Assembly (NCBI GenBank): GCA_010909165.1
Contig: MU008162.1
Location: 1,550,001 to 1,614,000, forward strand
Source: Anthoceros angustus
Lineage: Eukaryota > Streptophyta > Anthocerotopsida > Anthocerotales > Anthocerotaceae
DNA: 64,000 nucleotides
Direction: 5' to 3'
Shown piece after piece: positions 48,243 through 59,150 of this stretch. The position numbers and the translations under genes were made by a program. The stretch's first letter is position 1. Each line of letters opens with the position of its first letter. A model generated the notes under the pieces. That model was not told where the DNA came from and did not search any database. It saw nothing but the letters and a program-made list of their open reading frames with translations.

Positions 48243-48443
48243 TGGGGTGTTTTTGCGATGAACCTTGCGGAGTTCTTGCCGATAGGGTTTCCCGTGAAGG
48301 GTTGGCTCCGGGTTTGTGCGGGGGCGTGCGGGCTGTGGATGTGTCGGTCCATATTGACTACTAGGTTTCCTTGAGGCCTCTTCAGTGGCCTTCTTCCATG
48401 GTGTTGGCCTTGGTACCAAGCCAAGGCCCCTCCTCTCCCAACC

Positions 48444-49508
48444 ATGGCACCTGATACTGGTTGGTCTCAGGCAATCCAATTGATAGAATATGTTATTGCT
48501 ATGCTCAAGGCGGAGCCTAAAAATATTTCCATAAGCAAGAAGAATGAAGCGAAGGGACTCTTAGAGAGGGCTGTTGTCACACTATCAGAGGAGGCCACTC
48601 TTTTGGAAGCAATCCAACAACAAGTACTTACATGCAATGAAGACTTGAAATAGGCTATCTGTTCTGCTTCCAACGAAGTGAAGTCTGAGGTCAAGGTAGC
48701 TCGTCCTTTATCTTATGCCACGGCCGTCCATTCTAGCGGCGGTAGCACTCCTCCATCAAGACCGCCTCCAATTATCGAGGAACGTCTATTTGTCAGGTTC
48801 ACATATGGAGACTATCCCCAGGAAATGACTCATGCAGAACTGAAGACCAAAATTAATGGGGCTCTCATTGCGGTTGGGGTCGGTCCAATTACGATTTAAG
48901 CTGTGCAAAAATTCCACACGTCTCTTGGTGTTATTGTTGAGTCTGGGGCTGTGCGCGCCAAAGTCATCGAATCAGCTCCGAAATGGGGTCCAATGGCTTT
49001 TCCATCTTCCTCAGCGGTTTCAACTCTGCGCACCCGCCATCAGATCTTGGTCCATGATGTCCCTGTGACTTTACCATTGGAAGAATTCAAGGCAGAAGTA
49101 CTCGTAGACAACGATATTTCCTTTAAAGATGAACCTCGTTGGCTCCTCAAGGATCTCTCCACCAAGCATCATTCATCTGTTCTGGTATCCCTCCCCGACG
49201 AAGAATCCGCTTCGGCGATCTTTCGTCGCGGGCTTGATTTACAAGGTCGCAAGCTGCGGGTGACTCCAGTTGTCCCCAATGCACGCCCTACTCAATGCTT
49301 CAGATGTCAACGCTTTGGTCACACTCAAACCTTTTGTCGGAGTGCGGAGCGGTGTTTGAACTGTGGTGGGCCTCATTCGGCTTCTGACTGTAGGGTGACG
49401 GCCCCACTATGTTGCAACTGTCAAGGTGCTCATCGGGCCTCTGACCCTTCATGCCCCACTCGGTTTGCAACCAACTCCAAGGTCTTCTCTCGGCAAGTCC
49501 CCTCATGA
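48444..49508 (+). pseudogene. LINE ORF1 (gag-like, zinc knuckles), two internal stops
   Basis: One frame of 355 codons from MAPDTGWSQAIQLIEYVIAM, interrupted by TAG at 48651-48653 and TAA at 48897-48899. The last third has three knuckles, CFRCQRFGHTQTFC, CLNCGGPHSASDC and CCNCQGAHRASDPSC, which would bind the element RNA. The terminal TGA overlaps the ATG of ORF2 at 49505 (ATGA), an arrangement used for coupled translation. Confidence 0.8.
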
Positions 49509-50672
49509 ACTCTCTCAAGATCATCCAACTCAACTGCCATCGATCCAGTATTGTCATCTCAATATGTTATTCTCTTCATTTGACATTCTTTTCTTGCAAG
49601 AACCATATGTCATCAATCCTTCCACTGCGATTTCGCACTCGCAATGGACTCCCATCCTCCCCTCTCCCAGCCTCCCCACTTGCCCTAGGGTCCTCACTTA
49701 TGTTAACAAAAGTCTTTGTTCTAGTAGTATTTCTCCCCGCTGGGACCTTTTTAATTTCCCTGATATCCAATGTGTCTAGGTCTGTTGCCCATGTCAGGTC
49801 GTTCACTTTGTTAATCTCTACAATCCCCCTAACTCTGATAGTACCATTCACATTCTCACACCCCATGCCTCCTTCCTCTCCCACCATTGTTTTACTCTCG
49901 GGGATTTTAATCTCCATCATTCTTTGTGGGAATCTTCTTCATCTAATGAAATTATTTCTCGGCGGCTATTGAGTTTGTCCTCTTCATTAACACCACTCCT
50001 CTCTTCCTCCTAACTCCGCCACATTGCCCCACTTATGTGTCTTCCTCCAATAACCCTTCCACTTTGAATCTAACTCTTTCTTCTGATGATGTTCGTCACT
50101 TAGTAGACTTCTGTGACATTCTTCCTGATCTTGAGGCAGGGTCTGACCACCAAGTTATTGCTTTAATCCTCACTATTCCTCCCTCCTCACAACCTCTCCC
50201 CCCTCCGTCTCCACCCCGCCTTAACGTTAGAGCTATTGACAGGGTCAAATTTTCCTCCATTTTAGCTGCTGAAATTTCCACTAACTTGGTCGGTTTAGGT
50301 CTCCCTCAGACCTCATCTACTAAAGCTTCTGTGCTAAAGCGAGTGGTGCTTGGTGGCCCCTCGGCGTTGGTGTTACACCATCTTGGCCTTCATGATCGTA
50401 AGGTCTCATCCTTTCTCACCCAATTACGGACTGGGCATATGGCTATTGGGGCTTATTTCAGGCGATTCAACATCGTTGGAAACCCATTTTTTCGAAAATG
50501 TATGTCTTCCGAAAAAACCCGCCAGTACATCCTTGGTCAGTGCTCGGCTACCCGCACCAAGTGGGACCAGATTTTTCAGGGCTCTTACTATGATATGCGC
50601 CAACTCCTCAGTATTTCCAACCTTAGAGGGAAACTTATCTCTTACTTCAAGCTGATTGGCGACTACTTTTAG
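49505..50672 (+). pseudogene. LINE ORF2 endonuclease part, frameshifted
   Basis: It begins MNSLKIIQLNCHRSS, continues in other frames as FDILFLQEPYV, FTLGDFNLHHSLWESSSS and SDDVRHLVDFCDI, and reaches GSDHQVIALIL. These are the conserved Asn, Glu, Asp-x-Asn and Ser-Asp-His motifs of the exonuclease-endonuclease-phosphatase fold. At least two frameshifts separate them. Sequence after 50280 has no recognised motif, and no reverse transcriptase follows. Confidence 0.75.
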
Positions 50673-51429
50673 TGCAGGTTCCTCAGCAAAGGTTCCATTT
50701 TAGGTGGGTAAAAAGTTTAGAGCAAAAGCAGGTTGTTTTAGATAGTTTGACTAGCCAAAAGAAGTTTTTCGTAGTAATGGAAGTCGAAGGAAGTTTTTTC
50801 TTACGACCTTTTTGGACAAATCATGTCTTTTTTTCTTTACCACAAAGAGTATACAACCTCTATTCCTTTATTCCCAAGCAGTACGTCGCTTTACTATGGT
50901 TTCTATGCAATAGCAATGGATCACACTTGTGGGTGGTTGCTCTCAAACTAGTGATCTAAACTAGATTAGCTTCTAGCCTTCGAGCACCAACTGCTTCCAT
51001 CCCTTTTCCCTAAGGGGTCGTTCTTTCTAGATTAGTTAAATAAAGCGAAATGTTATCACAAAAAAAAATTGTCTCATGCAATTGTGCACTTAAACTCAAG
51101 CTAGTAAGATAACACATGCTTCACAACAAGAAGTGCAAGCCACTTGACTAGATCTATGCATCACATTTTAAGTACAACCAAATAATATAGCTTAGCTGTG
51201 GAGCCATCATATAGACAACAGAGCACCCTATTCAGGAACAACCCTCCTAACATAGTATCACACACCAAACCATAAAACAAAGTCTGCGCAAAGATGGCGG
51301 ATTCCTAAAAGCCCTTTCGACACCTAATTGACTTTTGACCTTTAGCAATAATAGACAAAATAATTTTTGCCTGTCCGCAAGCAGGTTCAAGCATAAAGGA
51401 ACCACCTGGTTGTACGAATTTTAAGCAAT
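50673..51429. other. Intergenic with dispersed repeat block (copy 2)
   Basis: Bases 50700-50880 match the window start and 53340-53440 ('gactagccaaaagaagtttttcgtag'). Bases 50881-51429 show no supported feature. Confidence 0.5.
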
Positions 51430-52080
51430 ATCATAATGGTTGTTCCGGAACGCGTCGGTCGACCGGAGCACTCCCACTCTTTAAACCATTCGGAACACCA
51501 GGGGGAGCAAGAATCACCTGGGGTAAACAACCAGTTTCCTTACGAGTTGTCACAAACATTTGAGGTCGACCGACACATCGACACAGAGCGCATCCTCTGT
51601 AGATAAAAGCTTGATTAAATTTGAAAAAGACATCCGAGTTACTTTCAAAATGAGGGTCAAAGTCAAGGGGTGCACCGGTCGACCGGCGCCCATGCAAAGC
51701 GTACAAAGCTAATCTTCGCTAATTGGCTCCCCTTATAAACAAACCTTACGAAAAATATTGCGTTTCAAAGGGCTTTAAAATGCAAATCTTTGGTGTCTTT
51801 TTCGTTAAAATCCAGCCTATGATGCTTGAAAAAACATTCAACAACAATAGATGGCACACCCTTGGATGAATGCGTCGGTCAATCAACACACTGCAAGTGA
51901 AACCTTATGAAAAATAATTTATTTGAAAGTGTTTGATATACAGATCTCTAAGCATCTTTTTTGTTGTAATCCGCCCTTGGACGCCTGAGAAAAGCTTTAA
52001 AAACGGTAGACAGGTGCACCCTTCGATGAGTGCACCGGTCGACTGACCCTTTGCTAGTTAAAACTTTTAAAAAGATATTT
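51430..52080. repeat. Satellite-like array with GGTCGACCGG palindromes
   Basis: Units of about 158 bases are visible at 51741, 51899 and 52058, starting 'aaacctta.gaaaaata'. The palindrome GGTCGACCGG or a one-base variant occurs at 51457-51466, 51564-51573, 51676-51686 and 52036-52045, next to 'gtgcac' or 'gatgcg' phrases. A further degenerate copy lies near 51875. Diverged and noncoding. Confidence 0.65.
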
Positions 52081-52723
52081 TTTTTGAAATGCCTTTGAAT
52101 AAGGTCTTCTTAAAGGTAGAGACATTCTCCAATTTTCCACAATGGCTAAAAAACCAACAAATTCGACTCCATTTGAGAATTCAGAACGTTGTTTTAAAGT
52201 TTTTTTGTTTTTTTCAGAAGCAAGGGATGAAAGCTTGCTTCTCCTTAAGAGTACCAAGGAATGTGATAAAAGAATATTTTTTTGGTACATTTATATTAAT
52301 TTTTCTATGTCAGCCTTTTATTGCAAAAACATGAAGGCATAACAGATTACTATCTAGAACACCATTTTCAAAACTAGGTAATTGTTGCCTAACTATTACA
52401 TGCTTCACATAATCATGGCCGCTAGAGGGATACTGTTATGTGGTGCAAGTTCCAGAATCTGACCAACAACCTGCAAGAACCCATTCACATTCCATGGAGA
52501 ATCTGCCAAACGTGCATGATCCTAGTCCCAAGTCGCTAGTATGTTACTGGCCCCATGAACCATACCCCTAAAACGGCTAAAGCCCATTTCGCGGTACTAT
52601 TGAATCAATTTCATCCATTAGGCAATGCCATCCACCTTTCAATGCATACATCGCGGGCAGCAATGAGACCCAGGATGAAAACTCTTTGGGGTTGTGAAAA
52701 TACATTCTTAAGTTTGCCAATAT
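52081..52723. other. Intergenic, nothing supported
   Basis: AT-rich with short frames on both strands. No recognisable product or repeat, apart from T runs. Confidence 0.45.
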
Positions 52724-53224
52724 TTAGAGCATTATGAATAAAAAAACTACAATAGCATTCAATTGATAATAATGATGCAATAAGAATAAAATAATATTGC
52801 AGAATAATATTATAAAATTTAATAATAGGTCAGTATCATTAAAGATCGCATGATCATCGAGATTATTGTCATCATGAAGAAGGATTGCAGGATCATCAAA
52901 GATATCTTCATCATCATTCGCATGATTGTCAAGGATATTGTCATCAAAGATCGTATCATCATCAAGGATATCGTCATCATCATCAATGATTTGAACATTA
53001 TCAACCTTCAATATTAATCCCCTGCAATTGGGACATTGTGCTTGATGAGTATTCAACCATGGAACCAGACACCGCTCGTGAAAGGAATGAAAACATGCAT
53101 CCACTTGCATGATGTGATCAAGTTTTTTAATATTGTCTAAACAAATGGTGCAATTCATTACATCATCACCATTATACATCCTTCTTGTCACATTGAATGT
53201 TCTTCTATAGTTGTTATGATCCAT
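52724..53224 (-). CDS. RING-H2 protein with short acidic region and hydrophobic tail
   Basis: A 166-residue single exon from the ATG at 53224, paralogous to 46452-47678. The first 80 residues are closely similar: FNVTRRMYNGDDVMNCTICL, then CFHSFHERCLVPWLN and CPNCRG. A modest Asp/Ile-rich stretch of about 45 residues (ILDDDTIFDDNILDNHAND) replaces the long repeat. The last 35 residues are hydrophobic (LLNFIILFCNIILFLLHHYY), a probable membrane anchor. This copy may show the state before the minisatellite expanded. The role would be a membrane-bound E3 ubiquitin ligase if expressed; the substrate is unknown. Confidence 0.7.
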   Translation of the reverse strand: MDHNNYRRTFNVTRRMYNGDDVMNCTICLDNIKKLDHIMQVDACFHSFHERCLVPWLNTHQAQCPNCRGLILKVDNVQIIDDDDDILDDDTIFDDNILDNHANDDEDIFDDPAILLHDDNNLDDHAIFNDTDLLLNFIILFCNIILFLLHHYYQLNAIVVFLFIML

Positions 53225-53980
53225 CTTTACCTTAAACGAATCCTTTTCTTACTAAACTTCCTTGAGATAACTGATTGTATCGTATTCTTGACAAATTAAT
53301 ATATATTATACATACAATGACTACCATATATAGTTGGTCGGATGGGTAAAAAGAAAAATTTATCATCGATAGTTTGACTACCCAAAAGAAGTTTTTATTA
53401 ATAGACAGAAGTTAAAGGAAGTTTTTCCTCATGCCCTCCTACACTCATGCTCTAATGGGTAAAGGGAGCAAGGCAGGTCCCACAACCTGCGTCAAGTGCA
53501 AAATGGGATTTAGGGTTTAAGATTTATAGCTAAAAAATACAGGCAAAGAGGTTATAAAATGGCGGCGAGGTGATGACCCACAAGGTCGGCGGTTTTATGC
53601 CATGGTGCGAAGGTCTGCCCTATGGTATAAAACCGCAGAACATTAGCACACACAAGATTTGTGGGCATTCCTCGTAAACAAAAACCCCACCCAAGCATCG
53701 TGTAGGAGATTTGTGGGCATTCCTTGTAAACAAAAACCCCGCCCAAGCATGCGGGGCGGCCAGGAGCATAAGAATGTGTCTGCGTTTGTATTCAATGGAA
53801 TTTTGAGAATCGGAGAGAGTCTGCCTAGCATGCATCCAAATGCAAATCTATGAGATGGGATGTTGTTTTGGTTGCCGACAGGAAGAGGGCACATCCTTGA
53901 GAAATCCGCGATGCCCCGGCTGCATTGAGCAAATCCCGTGTAGCCTTGGCCTTCACAGCATCCCAGCATCCCAGCAGGCA
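53225..53980. other. RING promoter region, repeat block copy 3 and a 52-bp repeat
   Basis: Bases 53225-53440 are the RING upstream region plus the dispersed block. Bases 53655-53706 and 53707-53758 are a tandem pair of 52 bases ('agatttgtgggcattcct.gtaaacaaaaacccc.cccaagcat'). Bases 53592-53670 resemble 45520-45600. No gene. Confidence 0.65.
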
Positions 53981-55105
53981 TCATGAAACATGCTTGGCGT
54001 CCGGATCGGGCCTGCCTTCCGTGAACTTGACGACGCAGTCGTAGAGCCTGCTCCCCAGAAAATCTGCCACCTCGGGATGCTTCACCACCCCCACCTTGAG
54101 GGCATCGCATGTGAACTGGGCGTGCAGGTTGGTCTCGATGCCTCTCCCCATGCCCACCAGAACCACGAGCTCCGCATCCCCGGCGGCGAAGGCGAGCTCG
54201 GGGGTAACCTGCCCCAGGTCGATGACGGGCAGGTCGTTCCCGGAGTTCACCACCCCGAGCCTCCGGGCCTCCTCCTCCCCCAGCCCCAGCGCGCCCGATG
54301 CCCGCAAGCCCGCCACCAGCTCCACCAGCTCCTGGTAGGTGACGTCGTTGATGGAGGGCAGGTCGTTGGCGGCCAGCACCACCTGGGCGCCGCTCCGGAG
54401 CAGCTCCCGGGCCAGAGGCAGCACGCCCAGCACCACGTCCGCCCCGGCGTTGTCCACGAACACCACCACCTTCTTCCAGGTTCCTCCGGCCCGCCGCGCC
54501 TGGAGCAGATGGAGGTCGTCGATCACCCAGGGCCGGGGGGCCAGGAACTCGGCGCAGCGGTGGAAGGAGATGCCGCCGCCGTCGGCAGTGTATTCCGCAG
54601 CCAGGGCAGCCGCGCCCAGGTCGAACACGTTCCCGCACAGCAGGCCGCGAACGAGGTGCTCCAGGCGGGAAAGCGGGTCGGGGATGGCGTCCGCGGAGGC
54701 CAGCACCGAGGGGAGGAGGGACAGGGCCTTCTGGGTCTCGGAGTCCTTGATGGCGCGGAAGATGTCCTGGAAGCCCAGCTCCCGCAGGCAGAGCTCGCGG
54801 AGACGGCAGAGCAGGATGCAGTCCGGGGGCCCGCCGTGGCTTGATGGGTCCTGCTCCAGATCCAACAGCATCGCCTCGTAGCGCGCGCGGAAGCGGGCTG
54901 CCCGCTCCCCGGCGTCCGGGATTGTTGGGTCCTGCTCCGCCTGCTTGGTGAAGGTGGCGTTGGAGTTGCGGAGGAGGCGGATCCAGGCCAGCTCCGTCGG
55001 AGTCGCCTCGCTTGTTGGGTCGCTCGGTTGCCTGTACGGGATGGTGCACGCCTGGTAGCTCCGGTGCAGCAGCGGGAACCACACCGGGCTGGATGTTCGC
55101 TCCAT
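53981..55105 (-). CDS. DUF89-family damage-control phosphatase
   Basis: The single exon encodes 374 residues from MERTSSPVWFPLL at 55105. The DUF89 fold is a metal-dependent phosphatase that removes damaged or surplus phosphometabolites. The plant subgroup with Arabidopsis At2g17340 is related to the C-terminal domain of pantothenate kinase 4 and is thought to act on phosphopantetheine derivatives or sugar phosphates. Conserved metal and substrate segments are present: LLCGNVFDLGA, VVFVDNAGADVVLGVLPLAR (Asp-Asn pair), LAANDLPSINDVTYQEL, VNSGNDLPVIDLG, VGMGRGIETN and VKHPEVADFLGSRLYDCVVK. The length matches the subgroup (about 367). No targeting signal. GC-rich compared with its surroundings. 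Confidence 0.93.
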   Translation of the reverse strand: MERTSSPVWFPLLHRSYQACTIPYRQPSDPTSEATPTELAWIRLLRNSNATFTKQAEQDPTIPDAGERAARFRARYEAMLLDLEQDPSSHGGPPDCILLCRLRELCLRELGFQDIFRAIKDSETQKALSLLPSVLASADAIPDPLSRLEHLVRGLLCGNVFDLGAAALAAEYTADGGGISFHRCAEFLAPRPWVIDDLHLLQARRAGGTWKKVVVFVDNAGADVVLGVLPLARELLRSGAQVVLAANDLPSINDVTYQELVELVAGLRASGALGLGEEEARRLGVVNSGNDLPVIDLGQVTPELAFAAGDAELVVLVGMGRGIETNLHAQFTCDALKVGVVKHPEVADFLGSRLYDCVVKFTEGRPDPDAKHVS

Positions 55106-56260
55106 GGCTGCTTGCTTCTTGTTCCCGGCAAGATTCCCCTAAGCTTCTGGTGATCGGTGTGTGTGTGTTTTTCGGATGATGCGAATGCGGCAAAGCCTAG
55201 GCTCGCGTTGGGTGGTGGATGATGCTGTGCCTACAAATGTTTGATTTTGGGTCTCTACTGCTGCGCTTTGATTTCATGCATATTGTGCAATGTTGGAGTC
55301 TTCAGTTCAGGTGCGAGCTAGGGCAGAATTAGCGGTGATGCACACACTGCCTTTCTCCTCATCTTGTATAAATCAACATCCTGGGAGAAGTGTTTTGGCG
55401 AAGGGCACCAAATGCCTCAGCATATGCCGCTGAGGTGAGAGCGATTCCGGTCACAGCAACAGGAGTTGTAGTTGCAGTCTGTAGTAGAGAAAGCAGCTAC
55501 AAAGCGGGCGGTCTCCTATGAAAACCCCTAATCCTAAACCCTACACGTGGTTTGCGAAGGCAAGTTCATGGCTGGAGGCAGAAGAAGCCAAAGTACGTAC
55601 GTTCATGGCGGGATACAGAGGAGAAAGGCAGCAAAGGAAATCCAAGGCAAGCTCATGGCTGGATGCAGAGTAGAGAGCAGGAAAGGAAGGTATGGGAGAA
55701 TGTGAATGTGAGGAAGGCTCAAGCTGCTAGACCCATCTATGGAGGTACCAATTAGGGAGGGAGGACTGCAGTTGGCAACAGCCTGATTGACAGAATTCTA
55801 CATTAGGGACGCTCTTCGAGTAATCGACAAATTGGCAACCAGAGTTCTGGAGTGGTCGACATCACTCCATGCGGAATATGCCCGTCATGGTGACGGTCAG
55901 CAGGCATTCTAATTGTGTCGCAGGATGCTGCAAAAGAGCAAGCAGCCAGACTGTGTGGTCGCCACGTGGAGATTCCTGAGAGCTTGTTCCCAGAACAGTT
56001 CCGATTGGTTTCTGCAGCAACAAACCCGACAGTTACAGATGATGGTCTTGTTGGATGCAGGAGCCCTAGGCCTCGGGATTGGACAGTCTCTAGCTACGCT
56101 GCATCTCAGCACAGCAAGTATCCCTCAGCCACATGTTGTCAGACTGGAGCGTTCTCGGTGGAGAGATGGCAGCATTCTGGGGTGATCGGGAGGCTATTTC
56201 TTTTGGTGCGGTGGAATGAATCGTGAACAGGGTGGTGGGCGGAAACAGTGATCTGAGAAC
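55106..56260. repeat. Intergenic with a diverged third copy of the 2.4-kb unit
   Basis: Bases 55395-55745 match 60488-60960 of the downstream tandem unit ('gaggtgagagc.attccggtcaca' and 'gcaagttcatggctggaggcagaag'), with a contracted 39-base array. It also contains telomere-like 'aacccctaatcctaaaccctac' (about 55524-55545). Bases 55746-56260 have only uncertain frames; the ATP sulfurylase promoter must lie here. Confidence 0.6.
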
Positions 56261-58189
56261 ATGACAATGGGGACAGCAGCGGCTGTGGCCAGCAGGGTTC
56301 CGGCTCTGGGCGTGAGCTTGGGGAGGCAGAGGAGTTGCGGGGCGCCGCCCGGGGTGTTGCTGCATTCGCTGGCGGCGATGGCGGGCGGGTTTGCGGCGGC
56401 CTTGGGGTGCAGCAGCAGCATGGGCGGCGGGCAGGGGAGCTGGGGGAGGGAGGGGAGGAGAGGGGGCGGGAGCAGGAGCAGGGGGGTGCAACAGCAGGCC
56501 CAGGCCAGGGCGGGGCTGATCGCGCCGGACGGGGGGGTGCTGGTGGATCTGGTGGTGCCAGAGGAGGAGCGGGCGGGGAGGCAGGAGGAGGCGGCGGGCC
56601 TGCCGCACATCAGCATCAGCAGGGTGGATCTGGAGTGGGTGCATGTGCTGTCGGAGGGGTGGGCGAGCCCGCTCCGGGGCTTCATGCGCCAGGACCAGTT
56701 TCTCCAGGCGCTGCATTTCAACACGCTGCGGGCGGCCGACGGCAGCCTGGTGAACATGTCGGTGCCCATCGTGCTGGCCATCGACGACGCGCAGAAGGAG
56801 GCCATTGCGGGCGGGACCGCCGTCACGCTCGTGGGGCCCTTCCAGAACCGGGTTGCCATTCTCCGCAAGTAGGTCCTTGGACAATCAGCTTGCCAAAATG
56901 TTCTGCGCAAGTAAGCTCTTCTCTGCGTTGTGTTGCGCAATGCGAGCACCCACCTGGCTATGCTGGGTGGTTGAGTCTGGCACGGCTGCTCTAATACACC
57001 GTGGGTTTGTCGTTTGTTTGGTGTTGCAGCATCGAGATTTACAGGCACAACAAGGAGGAGCGGATCGCCCGCACCTGGGGATGCACAGCTCCCGGGCTGC
57101 CGTATGTGGAGGAGGCAATCACCAATGCCGGGAACTGGCTTGTTGGGGGGGACTTGGAGGTGCTGGAGCGGGTCAAGTATAACGATGGGCTGGACCACTT
57201 CAGGCTGTCTCCTGCGGAGCTGCGTGCCGAGTTTGAGAGGCGGAAGGCGGATGCGGTGTTTGCCTTCCAGCTCAGGAACCCGGTGCACAATGGCCATGCC
57301 CTGCTCATGACTGATACTCGGAAGAGGTTGCTGGACATGGGGTTCAAGAACCCTATTCTTCTGCTGCATCCTCTGGGTGGCTACACCAAAGAAGACGATG
57401 TGCCCTTGGACTGGCGCATGAAGCAGCATGACCAGGTTCTGGCTTGTCACCCGACTTCTGCTGCTGTCTTCTGAGTTTCAGCAACGGGATGCCTGTGCTG
57501 ACATGTTGTTCTTTCAGGTCCTGGCAGAGGGGATTCTAGATCCCGAGACCACTGTTGTGGCAATATTCCCCTCCCCCATGCTCTACGCAGGACCGACTGA
57601 AGTCCAATGGCATGCTAAAGCCCGCATCAACGCTGGAGCCGACTTTTACATTGTGGGTCGGGACCCAGCTGGGATGGGCCATCCTACTGAGAACAGGGAT
57701 CTCTATGACGCAGACCATGGCAAGATGGTCCTCAGCATGGCTCCTGGTCTGGAGAGACTCAACATTCTTCCCTTCAGGGTATGGTGCCCACCCTTCTCCT
57801 CCGGTACAGTCCCTCTCTCCTTCCTCCTTGGTTTCTAAACTCCCTGCCACCCTCTGTTCCGTCAGGTGGCTGCTTACGACAAGACCAAAAGCCAGATGGC
57901 TTTTTTTGACCCCTCCAGAGCTCAAGACTTTCTTTTCATATCTGGAACCAAGGTAATGCCTCTATTCTCGCTACTTCGTTCTGCAGCTAGCAGCTAGCAG
58001 TGGAGTTTGTGGTGATGTCGAAGTTGCTAATCCCTCTCTCTTCATGTTCAGATGCGCAATTTTGCTCGCTCTGGGGAGAGCCTCCCAGATGGATTCATGT
58101 GCCCGGGGGGCTGGAAGGTCTTGGTGGAATACTACCAAAGCTTAGCAGCCAAGGAACCTTCATCTGCTCAGCAAAGCGTGCCTGTCTAG
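56261..58189 (+). CDS. APS: ATP sulfurylase, plastid precursor
   Basis: Activates sulfate with ATP to adenosine 5'-phosphosulfate, the first step of sulfate assimilation. Five exons close in frame: 56261-56868, 57030-57435, 57518-57778, 57866-57952 and 58052-58189. They total 1,500 bases, giving 499 residues. Residues 1-85 are Ala, Gly, Ser and Arg-rich, as in a transit peptide. The PUA-like domain follows ([20 protein letters not shown]), then the nucleotidyl-transferase domain with [20 protein letters not shown] (QxRNP and HxGH motifs), [32 protein letters not shown] and [20 protein letters not shown]. The protein ends [20 protein letters not shown]. There is no fused kinase domain. All catalytic residues are kept, unlike the copy at 40118-41267. 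Confidence 0.96.
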
Positions 58190-58433
58190 ACTAGGATTTT
58201 TCACTCAACTGCATCATGTCAGCAACAGTGCAGTCTTTCCTTCACCTCTTAGTTCCGTGAGCATGACGCAACAACGGGGTTGTGGTCAGTCGGCCACACC
58301 TTGCAAAAGGAGGGTCAAAGAATCGCAGGGGGATCTCTGGGTCTTATTCGCTATTGCAGCAAATGGCTCAGGGTTTAGGCGTGGGTTTAAGCCATTTGGG
58401 CAGTGCCTGTACTAAAAAGGCGGGCAGTCTTCA

Positions 58434-58877
58434 GAGGATTCTGAAGAAGCGGCAGTGCAGCAATTAGGGCAGCGGATAGCTCAGGAGAGCAGAGCGGATA
58501 GACGAGTGCGCAAGCTCCTGTTGCTGAGTGCTGGGGAATCAGGAAAATCTACTATCTTCAAACAGATTATGGTTTTGTTCCAGTCCAGCTTTGACGATGT
58601 GGAGCGAGAGATTTACACCTCTGTGGTGTTTGCCAATGTGTATCAGTCCATCAGCATTCTTCTACATGGTTGCCAGGAGTTTGCACTTGAAGGTAAAGGT
58701 GGCAGCCGGTATGTTTTGCAACAGGCTTTGAGTGACCGGCATTGTTCTGGCATCCGATGCAGCGGGGATCCCTGGGTCTTTTTCGCTGTTGTAGGTGCCC
58801 AGCAGGAGGACTCGACTTTACGTGGACCTCGCCGACAAAGTTGTTTTTCGTGCGATGGTGACCAGCAAGTCTAGTGC
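58434..58877 (+). pseudogene. Broken canonical G-protein alpha subunit gene (copy 2)
   Basis: A frame with DSEEAAVQQLGQRIAQE, the P-loop LLLLSAGESGKSTIFKQIM and VVFANVYQSISILLHGCQEF runs in line with copy 1 at 39900-39600. The first P-loop Gly is Ser. A deletion after SRYVLQ shifts the frame, and similarity to G-alpha ends near 58765. Everything from the helical domain onward (switches, NKxD) is absent. It lies 245 bases after the ATP sulfurylase stop on the same strand. Confidence 0.8.
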
Positions 58878-58984
58878 CCGTCACGGTTGACGGCAGTCGC
58901 ATTCCGGGCAGTATTTCATCACTCGCAGACGAAGCAACATCGGCAAACCTGAGAGAAGGATGTGACCAGCGTGGATCAGGTTGT

Positions 58985-59150
58985 AGAGTGATAGAAGCAT
59001 GTTCCAGATGCAGCAAGCAGGCCTGCATTGTTGAACAGAAGGTCCAGACTGTCTTGCTGGTCCACGGATTCAAGCCACAATTTCACATCTCGCACATATC
59101 AAAATGAAGAAACACTGGACAGATCCAATTCCATAGCTTGGAGTGACAAG
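58985..59150 (-). pseudogene. Fragment of a short-chain dehydrogenase/reductase
   Basis: The minus strand reads AMELDLSSVSSF, a TGA, then YVRDVKLWLESVDQQ and DSLDLLFNNAGLLAAS before losing the frame. NNAG preceded by LDLL and an upstream LDLSS is the hallmark of retinol-dehydrogenase/WWOX-type SDRs. The cofactor loop and catalytic YxxxK are not present, so this is a relic. Confidence 0.65.

Larger units (their letters stand above)
48243..50672 (+). mobile_element. 5' half of a non-LTR (LINE-type) retrotransposon
   Basis: The element has a gag-like ORF1 with three CCHC zinc knuckles and the apurinic-type endonuclease of ORF2. No reverse transcriptase is present. The 3' part is lost at about 50690, where RING-family upstream sequence begins ('gggtaaaaagtttagag'). 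Two in-frame stops in ORF1 and frameshifts in ORF2 show it is inactive. LINE insertions are usually truncated at the 5' end, so this shape suggests later deletion or rearrangement. Confidence 0.8.

Noticed and set aside
53643-55193. Minus-strand frame of 516 codons overlapping the DUF89 gene
   Set aside because: Pro/Gly/Arg-rich out-of-frame shadow. The other frame gives the complete DUF89 protein.
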